From Holophagaceae bacterium (lineage in GTDB: Bacteria > Acidobacteriota > Holophagae > Holophagales > Holophagaceae): a stretch of 32,819 nt of DNA. The notes beneath the pieces are model-generated. The model did not search any database. It was given only the letters and a program-made list of their open reading frames with translations, and was not told the DNA's origin. Below, piece after piece: positions 18,324-25,408 of this stretch. A program made the position numbers and the translations under genes. Location: positions 1-32,819 of the forward strand of contig JAAXXS010000011.1 of assembly GCA_013334395.1 (NCBI GenBank). The letters run 5' to 3'. Position 1 is the stretch's first letter. Each line of letters begins with the position of its first letter.

Positions 18324-20069
18324 CTAGGCCCCGAAGAGCGAGCCCGAGGTCATCTTCATCTGGCCCACGACGGCTTCCATCTGGGCAAATTTCTGCTTCA
18401 GGCTCAGCGACTCCCGGTCCAGCAGCGACTGGGCCCGAGCGATCTGGGGGGCAAGGTTGGTGTTCTGGGCGGTGATGGTGTTGATCAGGTTCGCGATGTT
18501 TCCAGTCGCGCCTGTATACGTATTTATGAAATCCCAGGCCGCCTGCCCGGCGCCCCGGCTGAGGCTGAGCGTGCCTGTGCCAGTACCGGTGACGGCTAGG
18601 CTCAGCCCGGCATAGCTGCCCGTGCCCACGAGGACCCCACTGATGACAGGGATGGGATCGGAGGTCACGCCGTTCTGGGTGAGGGTGCCCACCAGGGCTC
18701 CCCCGCCGGTGTCCGTGATGACGAAGTCCACGCTGCCCGTGGTGGTGGCGGAGCCCCCGCTCTTGACCGTTACGGCCGGACTGGTGGAGGTGCCCGAGAA
18801 GGTGAAGAGACTCTGCACCGAGGCCGGGTCCGCGTTCAAGGCCTGCTGGAAGGCGTAGCTGTTCAGGTACAGGGTGCCATCGGCCTGGCTGGTGACCCCC
18901 ACGCTGGCCAGGGACTTGTAGGTGGCACCGCTGGAGAGGCCGGCGGAGGCCCCCACCAGGGCGGCCTTGAGGTTGGCCATCATGGACCGGGTGGTCAGAT
19001 CATTGGACAGGGGCGCCTGGGCGATGCTGCCATCCGCATTCTTGGTGGCCGTGGAAGCCGTCTTGTAGTCCTTCACCAGTTGGTTGTACTTGGTGATGAA
19101 ATCCTGCAGAGACGCCGCAGTGCCGGTCGCATCCTGGGCGACAGTCAGGGTAGAAATGCCGGCCTGACCACCCTGCTTGAGGGTGAAGGTCATGCCATCC
19201 ACTGCATCCGTGACCTTGTTGGTGCTGCGGGTGAGGGTGACGCCGTTGACGGTGAAGTTCGCATCCGTGGCCGCGGCGCCGTTGCCGGCGGCGGCCGCCA
19301 GCCCGCCGGCGAGCGTCGTGGGCGTGCTGAGGCTATCCACCGTGCCCGCCGAGATCCCCAGGTTGTTGGCCACCGTCGTGCCATCGTTGCTGGTGACGTC
19401 GGCCAGGGTCACGTTGCCGCTGGTGCTGCCGGCGCCCGTGTCCTTGGCGGTGATCACCAGCTGGTAGGGCTTGGCGCCCTTGCCCGTGTTCACCACCGAG
19501 GCCGTGACGCTGGAACCGGCCACCGCGTTGATCTTGTCCCGCAGACCGTTCAAGGTGTTGGAGCTGCTGTCCAGGGTGATGGTGTAGATTTTTCCATCCG
19601 TGCCCTGGAGTGCAAATGTGGCCGGGGTCCCCGCCGTGAAGACGCTGGACCCGGTGGAATCAGATGGGTTGGCCACGGACAGATTGGTGGTGTAACCACT
19701 TCCATCGAGCTTCGCCGAGAGCCGACCCTTGGTAGCCACCGTGTTGACCTGGATGTCGAAGCTTCCCGAGGAGACCCCGGTAGCCGTGGCGGTGACATAG
19801 GCGTTGCTGCTGTCAGAGCTTGTCACTGTGCGGGAGTTGAACTTGTCTTGCAGCACCGCCAGGCTGGTGTTGAGGGCCGTCAGCTGAGTCGTGAGGGAAG
19901 CGAGGGCGGTGTTCTTCTGGGTGTTGAGTGTCTGCTGGGCTTTGAGGCGGTTAACGTTGGTCGACTTCTGGGCCATGATGGCCTTGATGAGGGCCGTGGT
20001 GTCGATGCCCGTGCTCAGGCCGTTCAAGCTCGCCGAGCTCGAATCCGTGCTTGTCGTGAATGTGACCAT
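18324..20069 (-). CDS. fliD: flagellar hook-associated protein 2 (filament cap) FliD
   Basis: The protein has 581 residues, within the FliD range (about 440-690). FliD forms the cap that folds flagellin at the filament tip. The N-terminal region has SSASLNGLSTGIDTTALIKA and then a coiled coil, matching the FliD_N domain. The middle is Thr/Ser/Gly-rich beta structure with a flagellin-hook IN-like part. The C-terminal domain has DFITKYNQLVKDYKTAS and ends in a coiled coil (LLDRESLSLKQKFAQMEAVVGQM). GAGGTG sits five bases upstream. It is followed by fliS after 59 bp. Confidence 0.95.
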   Translation of the reverse strand: MVTFTTSTDSSSASLNGLSTGIDTTALIKAIMAQKSTNVNRLKAQQTLNTQKNTALASLTTQLTALNTSLAVLQDKFNSRTVTSSDSSNAYVTATATGVSSGSFDIQVNTVATKGRLSAKLDGSGYTTNLSVANPSDSTGSSVFTAGTPATFALQGTDGKIYTITLDSSSNTLNGLRDKINAVAGSSVTASVVNTGKGAKPYQLVITAKDTGAGSTSGNVTLADVTSNDGTTVANNLGISAGTVDSLSTPTTLAGGLAAAAGNGAAATDANFTVNGVTLTRSTNKVTDAVDGMTFTLKQGGQAGISTLTVAQDATGTAASLQDFITKYNQLVKDYKTASTATKNADGSIAQAPLSNDLTTRSMMANLKAALVGASAGLSSGATYKSLASVGVTSQADGTLYLNSYAFQQALNADPASVQSLFTFSGTSTSPAVTVKSGGSATTTGSVDFVITDTGGGALVGTLTQNGVTSDPIPVISGVLVGTGSYAGLSLAVTGTGTGTLSLSRGAGQAAWDFINTYTGATGNIANLINTITAQNTNLAPQIARAQSLLDRESLSLKQKFAQMEAVVGQMKMTSGSLFGA

Positions 20070-20112
20070 TCTGCACCTCGAAGCTCAGGTTGACCTTAGG
20101 GCGGTTAGACCG

Positions 20113-20484
20113 TTAACCCTGCTGGTCCACCAAGCCTCCCGATTTCATCGCTGTATTCTGCAATTCGCGTACCCGCCGGGACATGCCCAGCACCTCGACC
20201 GAGGGCACCTGGAACAGCACCTGCCCTGTGCCCTGCTGGATGACCTGGAACACCGTCTTGCCCGAATCGTGATCCACCATGAGCTTGAGGTCGGTCTGGC
20301 CCTGGGCCAGGTGCTGATTGACCTGAGCCACGGCGGCCTCCTGCGAGCCGGATCCCGTCGCTGGGGCCGGGCTCGTGGCTTGGGATGGCGCTGAGACAAC
20401 CGGGGCCGGACGGGAGACGACCGGCTGGGGCGCACCACTCGATAGCATGGCACCGCCACTGGCGAACGTGACTTGATTGACCAT
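20113..20484 (-). CDS. flaG: FlaG family protein
   Basis: The protein has 123 residues. The first half is low-complexity Pro/Ala/Ser; the second half carries the FlaG core: VNQHLAQGQTDLKLMVDHDSG, then VFQVIQQGTGQVLFQVP and a C-terminal helix. FlaG proteins sit with fliD and affect filament length; the mechanism is unclear. GAGGAGG precedes the ATG by about five bases. It lies between flagellin and fliD. Confidence 0.92.
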   Translation of the reverse strand: MVNQVTFASGGAMLSSGAPQPVVSRPAPVVSAPSQATSPAPATGSGSQEAAVAQVNQHLAQGQTDLKLMVDHDSGKTVFQVIQQGTGQVLFQVPSVEVLGMSRRVRELQNTAMKSGGLVDQQG

Positions 20485-20511
20485 GGTACCTCCTCTCCGG
20501 AATGCAGATAA

Positions 20512-20542
20512 CCGGGGGAGGGCAGATTCCGCCCCCCCCCGG
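20512..20542. terminator. strong hairpin between flagellin and flaG
   Basis: Bases 20512-20523 pair with 20531-20542 (12 positions, 11 Watson-Crick pairs, one A-C mismatch) around a 7-nt loop. It lies 18 bp after the flagellin stop on the transcribed minus strand. There is no U tract, so it is more likely a partial terminator or 3' stabiliser that makes flagellin mRNA more abundant than the downstream genes. Confidence 0.65.
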
Positions 20543-20560
20543 AGATTAGGTTCCTAAACT

Positions 20561-21163
20561 CTAGCGGAAGAGGCCCATGATCGTCTGGGCGGACGAGTTC
20601 GCGCTGCTCAAGGCGCTGGTGCCCGCCTGCATGAGGATCTGATACTTGGTCAGGTTGGCCATCTCGGCACCCATGTCCGCGCCCAGGTAGGCGTCGGCGA
20701 TTCCCTGCTGGGTCTCCGCCGTGATCCCATGAGTCTGAGCGTTGGCGAGGGCCGAGGACATGGCCGCAGCCTGTGTGGCCGAGTTGGTAGCGACGGTGCT
20801 CAGGACATTCGCAGAGCTGCTACCGCCCGTGGCGGTCTTGAGGGCAGTGTATTCCGCGCCCCCTGAGTTGCCAGACCCTTCCAGCTCGGCCATGCGGTAG
20901 GCCTGCTGGGTCAGGTTCGCGTTGTTGCCGTCCGCAGCCAGAGCCGTGAAGTAGGCGGCCTGATCCGTGACAACGGAAGCAGCGGCCGACCGTGAAGCGG
21001 CCTGGGCAGTGTTGCCGGCAACCTGGCTGGCTGCGTCGTCGTAGGAGCTGTTGACGCGCCGACCGGTGGTGAGCCGCGTGATGGCCTGGGTCAGGCCAAG
21101 CTTGCTGACGCCCAGCTGGCGGCTAGCGGCGAGCGCACTGACGTTACTAAGAATGGTAACCAT
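20561..21163 (-). CDS. very short flagellin
   Basis: The protein has only 200 residues. The N-terminal D0/D1 part (about 1-100) shows the flagellin signature ITRLTTGRRVNSSYDDAAS and the C-terminal part shows EMANLTKYQILMQAGTSALSSAN. The middle (about 95-130) is a short Gly/Ser/Thr-rich linker, so the outer D2/D3 domains are missing entirely. There are just three lysines (21, 109, 173). Flagellins are exported through the flagellar channel and polymerise into the filament. GGAGG five bases before the ATG gives strong translation. It lies directly downstream of fliB and upstream of flaG-fliD-fliS. Confidence 0.93.
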   Translation of the reverse strand: MVTILSNVSALAASRQLGVSKLGLTQAITRLTTGRRVNSSYDDAASQVAGNTAQAASRSAAASVVTDQAAYFTALAADGNNANLTQQAYRMAELEGSGNSGGAEYTALKTATGGSSSANVLSTVATNSATQAAAMSSALANAQTHGITAETQQGIADAYLGADMGAEMANLTKYQILMQAGTSALSSANSSAQTIMGLFR

Positions 21164-21187
21164 AACATCCTCCGTGATGTAGGTTTG

Positions 21188-21202
21188 GCAGCATCCGTGC
21201 TA
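21188..21202 (-). promoter_or_regulatory. candidate sigma-54 promoter of flagellin
   Basis: Read on the minus strand this is TAGCACGGATGCTGC, matching the -24/-12 consensus TGGCACG-N4-TTGC at 9 of 11 fixed positions with exact spacing. The -24 GG is AG, which weakens the case. Transcription would start about 12 bases downstream, leaving a leader of about 14 nt with the Shine-Dalgarno. Confidence 0.35.
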
Positions 21203-21213
21203 CCGGGTTGTGG

Positions 21214-21228
21214 GGGAGGGAACCTCCC
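21214..21228. promoter_or_regulatory. small hairpin upstream of flagellin
   Basis: GGGAGG (21214-21219) and CCTCCC (21223-21228) form a perfect 6-bp stem with a 3-nt loop. If transcription starts at the upstream sigma-28-like site, this hairpin lies in the flagellin leader and holds a Shine-Dalgarno-like GGGAGG in its stem. A regulatory role is a guess. Confidence 0.35.
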
Positions 21229-21238
21229 GACACCCCTT

Positions 21239-21265
21239 CTTCGGGTTCATGTGGAAAAACCTTTA
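21239..21265 (-). promoter_or_regulatory. candidate sigma-28 (FliA) promoter of flagellin
   Basis: On the minus strand TAAA (21265-21262) is followed after 17 bases by CCGAAG (21244-21239), close to the FliA pattern TAAA-N16-CCGATA. The spacing is one base long and the -10 is incomplete. The leader would be about 70 nt. Confidence 0.3.
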
Positions 21266-21292
21266 ATTAATTTTTTGGGGGGCACGCAGATT

Positions 21293-21315
21293 CCCCGGTC
21301 TGGACCTTACCGGGG
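21293..21315. terminator. hairpin downstream of fliB
   Basis: CCCCGGT (21293-21299) pairs perfectly with ACCGGGG (21309-21315) around a 9-nt loop, 8 bp after the fliB stop on the minus strand. There is no T tract directly after it; it could end or stabilise the fliB transcript. Confidence 0.45.
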
Positions 21316-21322
21316 CCCACAC

Positions 21323-22549
21323 CTAGAGCAGTGCCTGGAGCCGCTCCAGAGAATCCCACCCGCTGCGGGCGAGGCTCTGGAGGGCGTACTTGGTGAAGTT
21401 CACATCATGCTGATAGCGTCGGCAGGCCACCTGGATGGTTTCGGCCAACTCGGCGGGCGTGAGGGGCGTCTCCCTGGCCGCGGCCCGGCCAGCCAGCAGG
21501 AGCCGGATGAGGGCGAAGCGGATGACGAGGGACGCGAAGTGCTGCCGAGGGCTCTCCTGCCCCCAGGGGAAGACCTCCCGCAGGGCCTCGTTCAAGAAGT
21601 AGTGTTCCAACAGCCAGGGCACGGTCTCCAGGGCGGGCCCCAGGCGGCGCAGGCCCTCCTGGTAGGCGCGGACCAGGGCGTGATCATCCACCGGCTCCCC
21701 TTCCCGGATCCCCAGGCCCAGGGCCGCCTCCCCGAGGACTTGCCGGACATGGGGCAATTCCGTGGCCTTCCAGGCCGCCAGAAAAAGACCGGCGGCCACC
21801 TCGGCCTGAAGGTTCGTATGTTCCCCCTGGACCGCCAGGGGGGCCATGGCCGCCCCGGAGTCCAGATCCGCTTCGATGCTGAGTAGCAGTGCCGGAAGCT
21901 CCCCGGTCCGACGCTGCGAGATCAGGTCCGTGAGCCGGTCGCAGCTGCGCCCGATCAGCTTCAGGCGGTCGGAAAGCGTCGCATCCGGGCTGCGCAGGAT
22001 CTGGAACAGCAGGGTTCGGACGTCCTCCATGGCCTCGACGCTGAGCCCCCCGGAGGGTTTGACCTCAGTGATGTAGTCCAGGGGCGCGGTGCGTTCCTCT
22101 CCCTGTAGATCGAAGGCGTCCTCCGTGAGGAGCGCCAGGCGCGCCGCCTCCGGGCAGGAAAGTGAGAGGACCATCTGGTGCAGGTCCCCGAAGCGGTGGA
22201 TGGTCCGCGGGTAGTAGGCGCAGGTGTTCGAAAGCGCCGCTTCGCCGAGACGCTCCTGGATTCGGCACAGCTTGGTTTCGCTGAGCATGCTGCAGCTCTG
22301 GCAGACATCCCCCTGGAGCTCGATGTGCCCGTAGTCCAGGTCGGACTTGGACGCAGCATAGCGTTTCACGTATCTGGAGAACAGTGGCCGCAGCACCGGG
22401 TCGAAGCTGGACTGGTATTGCAGGAAGCTCTCCTTGTCCAGGGTGACGCCCCAACCAGCACAGCAGGTGTCTTCGCAGTCCCCGCCGATGCAGGAGAACC
22501 GGCTCACATAGGTCGGCATCAGCATGGTGTCGGTAACGAATTTCTTCAT
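21323..22549 (-). CDS. fliB: flagellin lysine-N-methylase FliB
   Basis: The protein has 408 residues. FliB methylates lysine side chains of flagellin. The N-terminal cysteine cluster (Cys20, 25, 29, 30 in FSCIGGDCEDTCCAGWGV) followed by VCQSCSML, KLC and SNTCAYYPR is the family hallmark and probably binds an iron-sulfur cluster. The C-terminal half is helical (DDHALVRAYQEGL, VPWLLEHYFLNEALRE). The open frame extends 74 codons upstream, but AGAGG six bases before the ATG at 22549 fixes the start. It lies directly upstream of flagellin on the same strand, so the likely substrate is next door. Confidence 0.92.
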   Translation of the reverse strand: MKKFVTDTMLMPTYVSRFSCIGGDCEDTCCAGWGVTLDKESFLQYQSSFDPVLRPLFSRYVKRYAASKSDLDYGHIELQGDVCQSCSMLSETKLCRIQERLGEAALSNTCAYYPRTIHRFGDLHQMVLSLSCPEAARLALLTEDAFDLQGEERTAPLDYITEVKPSGGLSVEAMEDVRTLLFQILRSPDATLSDRLKLIGRSCDRLTDLISQRRTGELPALLLSIEADLDSGAAMAPLAVQGEHTNLQAEVAAGLFLAAWKATELPHVRQVLGEAALGLGIREGEPVDDHALVRAYQEGLRRLGPALETVPWLLEHYFLNEALREVFPWGQESPRQHFASLVIRFALIRLLLAGRAAARETPLTPAELAETIQVACRRYQHDVNFTKYALQSLARSGWDSLERLQALL

Positions 22550-22590
22550 TTCGATCCTCTGGTGAAGGATGGAGTGGATCCAAAGATGGT

Positions 22591-22614
22591 GCGCTTCAGG
22601 TCCCCCTGAAGCGC
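22591..22614. promoter_or_regulatory. 10-bp perfect inverted repeat between divergent fliB and rfbA
   Basis: GCGCTTCAGG (22591-22600) and CCTGAAGCGC (22605-22614) are perfect inverted repeats with a 4-nt loop. It lies 42 bp upstream of the fliB start and 75 bp upstream of rfbA. There is no T tract on either side, so an operator or a 5' leader hairpin of fliB fits better than a terminator. Confidence 0.6.
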
Positions 22615-22688
22615 CAGAGCCCCCACCCGCAAGGCTAGATTGCCTGATTCGGGCTACTATATGACTGTTTCTTCCAGGGAGGCCATCC

Positions 22689-23570
22689 ATGAAGGGGATT
22701 GTGTTGGCGGGTGGGGCCGGCACGCGACTGCACCCGGCCACCTTGGCGATCTCAAAGCAGATGCTCCCCATCTACGACAAGCCGATGATCTACTATCCGT
22801 TGTCAACCCTCATGCTGGCGGGGATCAGGGACATCTTGATCATCTCCACGGCCATCGATGTCCCCCTCTTCCAGAACTTGTTGGGGGATGGCTCTGCCTG
22901 GGGTCTTCACCTCGAATATGCTGTCCAGGCAAGGCCGGAGGGACTGGCTCAGGCCTTCCTCATTGGAGAGTCCTTCATTGGGGGCGACACCTGCTGCTTG
23001 GTCCTGGGAGACAATCTGTTTTTCGGGCAGGGTTTCACCCCGCTGCTCCAGCAAGCCGCCCAACTGACCGAAGGCGCCCGGGTCTTTGCCCATCAGGTGA
23101 AGGATCCTGAGCGATTTGGTGTCGTCGAAGTGGACCCATCCTTCAGGGCCCTTTCCATCGAAGAGAAACCAACCGCCCCGAGATCCAACTGGGCGGTGAC
23201 GGGCCTGTATTTCTATGACTGTCATGTTGTGGCGCATGCCAAGTCTCTCAAACCCTCCAAGCGGGGCGAGCTGGAGATCACGGACTTGAATCAGATCTAC
23301 CTTGATCAAGGGGTGTTACAGGTCACGCCTCTCCGCCGTGGGTTTGCCTGGTTGGACACGGGAACCCACGAAAGCCTGCTGGAGGCCAGCGGGTTTGTGA
23401 GCACCATCCAGAAGCGCCAAGGCCTGATGGTCGCGTGTCCCGAAGAGATTGCCTTCAGCAATGGGTGGATCCCTGCTTCCCAGGTCGCGACCCTCGCCGA
23501 GAAGCACAGGAAAACGGAATACGGTAACTACTTGAAGAGGCTAATTCAGGATGAAGACTCGCGCTGTTGA
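22689..23570 (+). CDS. rfbA: glucose-1-phosphate thymidylyltransferase
   Basis: The protein has 293 residues (usual about 290). It makes dTDP-glucose from dTTP and glucose-1-phosphate, the first step of dTDP-6-deoxysugar synthesis. The nucleotide loop [11 protein letters not shown] (about 8-18), [26 protein letters not shown] with the metal-binding Asp, VTGLYFYD and [10 protein letters not shown] are all present. GGGAGG six bases before the ATG gives a clear start. Downstream the partner dehydratase (rfbB) is absent; an insertion-element remnant follows instead. The dTDP-sugar enzymes fdtA and fdtB lie about 6 kb away on the other strand. Confidence 0.96.
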   Translation: MKGIVLAGGAGTRLHPATLAISKQMLPIYDKPMIYYPLSTLMLAGIRDILIISTAIDVPLFQNLLGDGSAWGLHLEYAVQARPEGLAQAFLIGESFIGGDTCCLVLGDNLFFGQGFTPLLQQAAQLTEGARVFAHQVKDPERFGVVEVDPSFRALSIEEKPTAPRSNWAVTGLYFYDCHVVAHAKSLKPSKRGELEITDLNQIYLDQGVLQVTPLRRGFAWLDTGTHESLLEASGFVSTIQKRQGLMVACPEEIAFSNGWIPASQVATLAEKHRKTEYGNYLKRLIQDEDSRC

Positions 23571-23632
23571 AGTCATTAGGGCCAAAGCTGTTTACCGCGA
23601 GTCACGAGTGCGAGCAGGTATACCAACAACGG

Positions 23633-23755
23633 ACCGGCCTCGCGCTCTTTCAAGGCCAAGATGATCTGCTCCTCAGTGTATCTGCTCTTTTTCAAGGGGC
23701 CCCCCCAGAGGGGGAGGACTCACACTATCCTTGGTCTAGTTTTTTTTGGGGGGAC
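23633..23755 (-). mobile_element. remnant of an IS3-family insertion sequence (left end and start of orfA)
   Basis: On the minus strand from 23695 the reading is KKSRYTEEQIILALKEREAG, the N-terminus of IS3-family OrfA transposases, with TTG at the position normally ATG. Homology stops near 23633, where the frame continues as unrelated residues. Upstream of it GTCCCCCCAAAAAAAA (23755-23740) looks like an IS3-type terminal repeat followed by a non-coding leader. Only about 120 bp survive; the rest of orfA, all of orfB and the other end are missing. Confidence 0.75.
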
Positions 23756-23760
23756 GTCAA

Positions 23761-24121
23761 TACACCTCGGAATATGCCACTCTGTTACTATCCTGGACCA
23801 TCTTCTCTGGCGCGGTCATTTCCAATAGTGCTCATTTCGGCGAGGACTTGTTTGCCCGGTTCAATGCGGTTGCTGGTCACGACATCCGTATTGGGCGGCA
23901 CATGGAGATACCCGGGATGTAATACTCGGAGGCAAGATTCATATCTAAGATGAATTATTCGTAGGCATGGATGTGACAGTTAAGGAGAATACCACAATCG
24001 TTGATTGATGAATCCTCGGCAGGGGGTGGCGTTGTTCGAGGGCCTCCATGTTAAATTAATTGCTTTGGGGAATCCCACTCGTACCCTCAAGAAGCAAGAA
24101 TGGCATAGAGTATTTGAATGA
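23761..24121 (+). pseudogene. decayed hexapeptide-repeat sugar O/N-acyltransferase (NeuD/FdtC-like)
   Basis: Three frames carry pieces in the order of one left-handed beta-helix acyltransferase. From 23818: ISNSAHFGEDLFARFNAVAG then HDIRIGRHMEIPG. After a frame change at about 23916: DVILGGKIHI, an in-frame TAA, then DELFVGMDVTVKENTTIVD and a stop (24006-24008). After another frame change, 24032-24121 gives LFEGLHVKLIALGNPTRTLKK and ends at TGA, the typical 'GNPAR-x-x-K' tail of the family. With two frameshifts and at least one internal stop it cannot be functional. It lies between the IS remnant and an intact LpxA-like gene, in the dTDP-amino-sugar region where such an acetyltransferase would belong. 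Confidence 0.75.
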
Positions 24122-24145
24122 ATCTATCTAACCACTATGGGCCTA

Positions 24146-24165
24146 TATTATAAATTTCCATAATA
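24146..24165. promoter_or_regulatory. AT-rich inverted repeat upstream of the LpxA-like gene
   Basis: TATTAT (24146-24151) and ATAATA (24160-24165) are perfect 6-bp inverted repeats. The AT-rich stretch also offers -10-like sequences for the gene starting at 24220, but no -35 is convincing. Confidence 0.25.
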
Positions 24166-24219
24166 GTTCGTCCACGGATAGTTCTCTTCCGGCAGCGGTA
24201 GACTAGTTGAAGGGATGCG

Positions 24220-24900
24220 ATGAGTAACTCCATACACCCGACAGTAATTATTCAGGGCAAGGTTGAGTTAGGTGATAACAACGAAATAGGGCCATATTCT
24301 GTCATCTATGGTCCTATGACGTTAGGAGATGGGAACTGGATTGGCCCCCATGTGACGATTGGAACTCCTGGACAAGACACGAGAAACCCTAGGTATGATT
24401 GTTCTGAATCACGCATTGAAATAGGAAATGATAATATAATTCGAGAGTACACGGCCATACAAAAACCTTGTTATAGGGATATAACGCGGATCTGCAATAG
24501 GGTATTTCTAATGCAGAGTGTTCATGTGCCACACGATGCAATAATCGATGATGATGTAGTAATCACTCCAATGGTGGTCATGGGTGGAATCGTTAGACTA
24601 CTGAGAGGCGCTAATCTATCGGTAGGATGTTCTGTGCACCAATATTCGGTGATAGGTCATTTCTCAATCGTAGCAATGGGCGCTGCCTTGACAAAAAATT
24701 TAAAACCTTTTTCAAAATATATTCCCGGTAAAGATATTTCTGTTAATGATTATGCAATTAAGAAACATGGTTTTTCTGATGTGCGCGACCAAATAGTTGC
24801 CTATCTCCAAGAAGGGGCAAGGCCATCAGATCAGCGGTTGCAAGAAATGATTGAAGAATTTGAGCAACTCAGTGCCAAGTCTGGGAGAAAGGTCTATTAA
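24220..24900 (+). CDS. LpxA-like acyltransferase (left-handed beta-helix)
   Basis: The protein has 226 residues. The N-terminal two thirds are hexapeptide repeats (IHPTVIIQGKVELGDNNEIG, IGPHVTIGTPGQD). IREYTAI, LMQSVHVPHD and GCSVHQYSVIG follow the LpxA order, with His105 at the place of the LpxA catalytic His125. The C-terminal helices (DYAIKKHGFSDVRDQI) also match, but the protein is shorter than LpxA (262). It probably transfers an acyl group to a nucleotide-linked sugar for a surface glycan rather than serving as the housekeeping lipid A enzyme. Base composition is far more AT-rich than the flanking chromosome, indicating transfer. AAGGGA precedes the ATG by a few bases. Confidence 0.8.
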   Translation: MSNSIHPTVIIQGKVELGDNNEIGPYSVIYGPMTLGDGNWIGPHVTIGTPGQDTRNPRYDCSESRIEIGNDNIIREYTAIQKPCYRDITRICNRVFLMQSVHVPHDAIIDDDVVITPMVVMGGIVRLLRGANLSVGCSVHQYSVIGHFSIVAMGAALTKNLKPFSKYIPGKDISVNDYAIKKHGFSDVRDQIVAYLQEGARPSDQRLQEMIEEFEQLSAKSGRKVY

Positions 24901-24910
24901 ACATCACCTT

Positions 24911-24955
24911 TCACCGCGATGGTATTCCCTTGCAGGGGTGCAGTAGTGAGTTGAG
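24911..24955. repeat. shorter copy of a duplicated non-coding segment
   Basis: TCACCGC-(2)-TGGTATTCCCTT at 24911-24931 matches 25085-25105 at 19 of 21 positions. It is followed directly by GCAGGGGTGC (24932-24941) and TGAGTTGAG (24947-24955), which in the other copy lie about 90 bp further on. Confidence 0.5.
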
Positions 24956-25084
24956 ACTAGGGATAGTGGCAGCAAGTATTCAAAGGCAAATTATAGTTTA
25001 TAATGTTGGCCTGTAAATAACAATGGTATTGTGTGATTTATGCCACTACTTATAATTTTGTTGATGAATTGTTTTTCTGCCCCA

Positions 25085-25222
25085 TCACCGCCCTGGTATT
25101 CCCTTTGACACCCAATTGGAGTTCCTCGCTGTTTCAGGTGGATAGCGGGGTAAGGGCGCCCAGCGGCGACCCCCAATGGGGTGGTGCGTTTCCAGCAAGG
25201 GTGCGTGACTGTATGAGTTGAG
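25085..25222. repeat. longer copy of a duplicated non-coding segment
   Basis: It begins with TCACCGC-(2)-TGGTATTCCCTT (25085-25105) and ends with GCAAGGGTGC (25195-25204) and TGAGTTGAG (25214-25222). The order is the same as in the 24911-24955 copy but with an extra block of about 90 bp in between, as if the first copy had suffered an internal deletion. Confidence 0.5.
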
Positions 25223-25408
25223 CGCTGGTGAGGCTTGTGGGTCGCTTGAACTCAACGTAGGTAGCGGAGCGTGAAATTTCAAGACATCAGGGAAGCGCCA
25301 AACAGAACACATAAGCGATAATATAATAGGGCGCGCTCAATATCCCAGTTCAAATTTCTTCAGAAAGAATGAATGCATAGTTAATCTATCAACCTCGGAA
25401 CATTTGCA

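Larger units (their letters stand above)
24901..25408. other. 508-bp non-coding stretch with degenerate repeated segment
   Basis: There is no convincing gene on either strand; short open frames here show no protein-like pattern. It holds two related copies of one sequence, annotated separately, and ends in an AT-rich part (25313-25408). The mixed composition (GC-rich patch 25140-25260 inside AT-rich flanks) suggests leftover fragments of mobile DNA, but no element was identified. Confidence 0.5.

Noticed and set aside
21183-21200. Sigma-54-like box on the plus strand (TTGGCAGCATCCGTGCT)
   Set aside because: It has the right GG/GC spacing but points toward the 3' end of fliB, antisense to any gene. 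It is the mirror effect of the minus-strand candidate.
23567-23953. 128-codon plus-strand frame after rfbA
   Set aside because: It runs antisense through the IS remnant and across the acyltransferase pseudogene in the wrong frame; no protein-like pattern.
24991-25312. Short frames of 61-75 codons in the non-coding stretch
   Set aside because: No Shine-Dalgarno, no motif, and they cross the duplicated segment. Possibly fragments of mobile DNA, but not supportable as genes.
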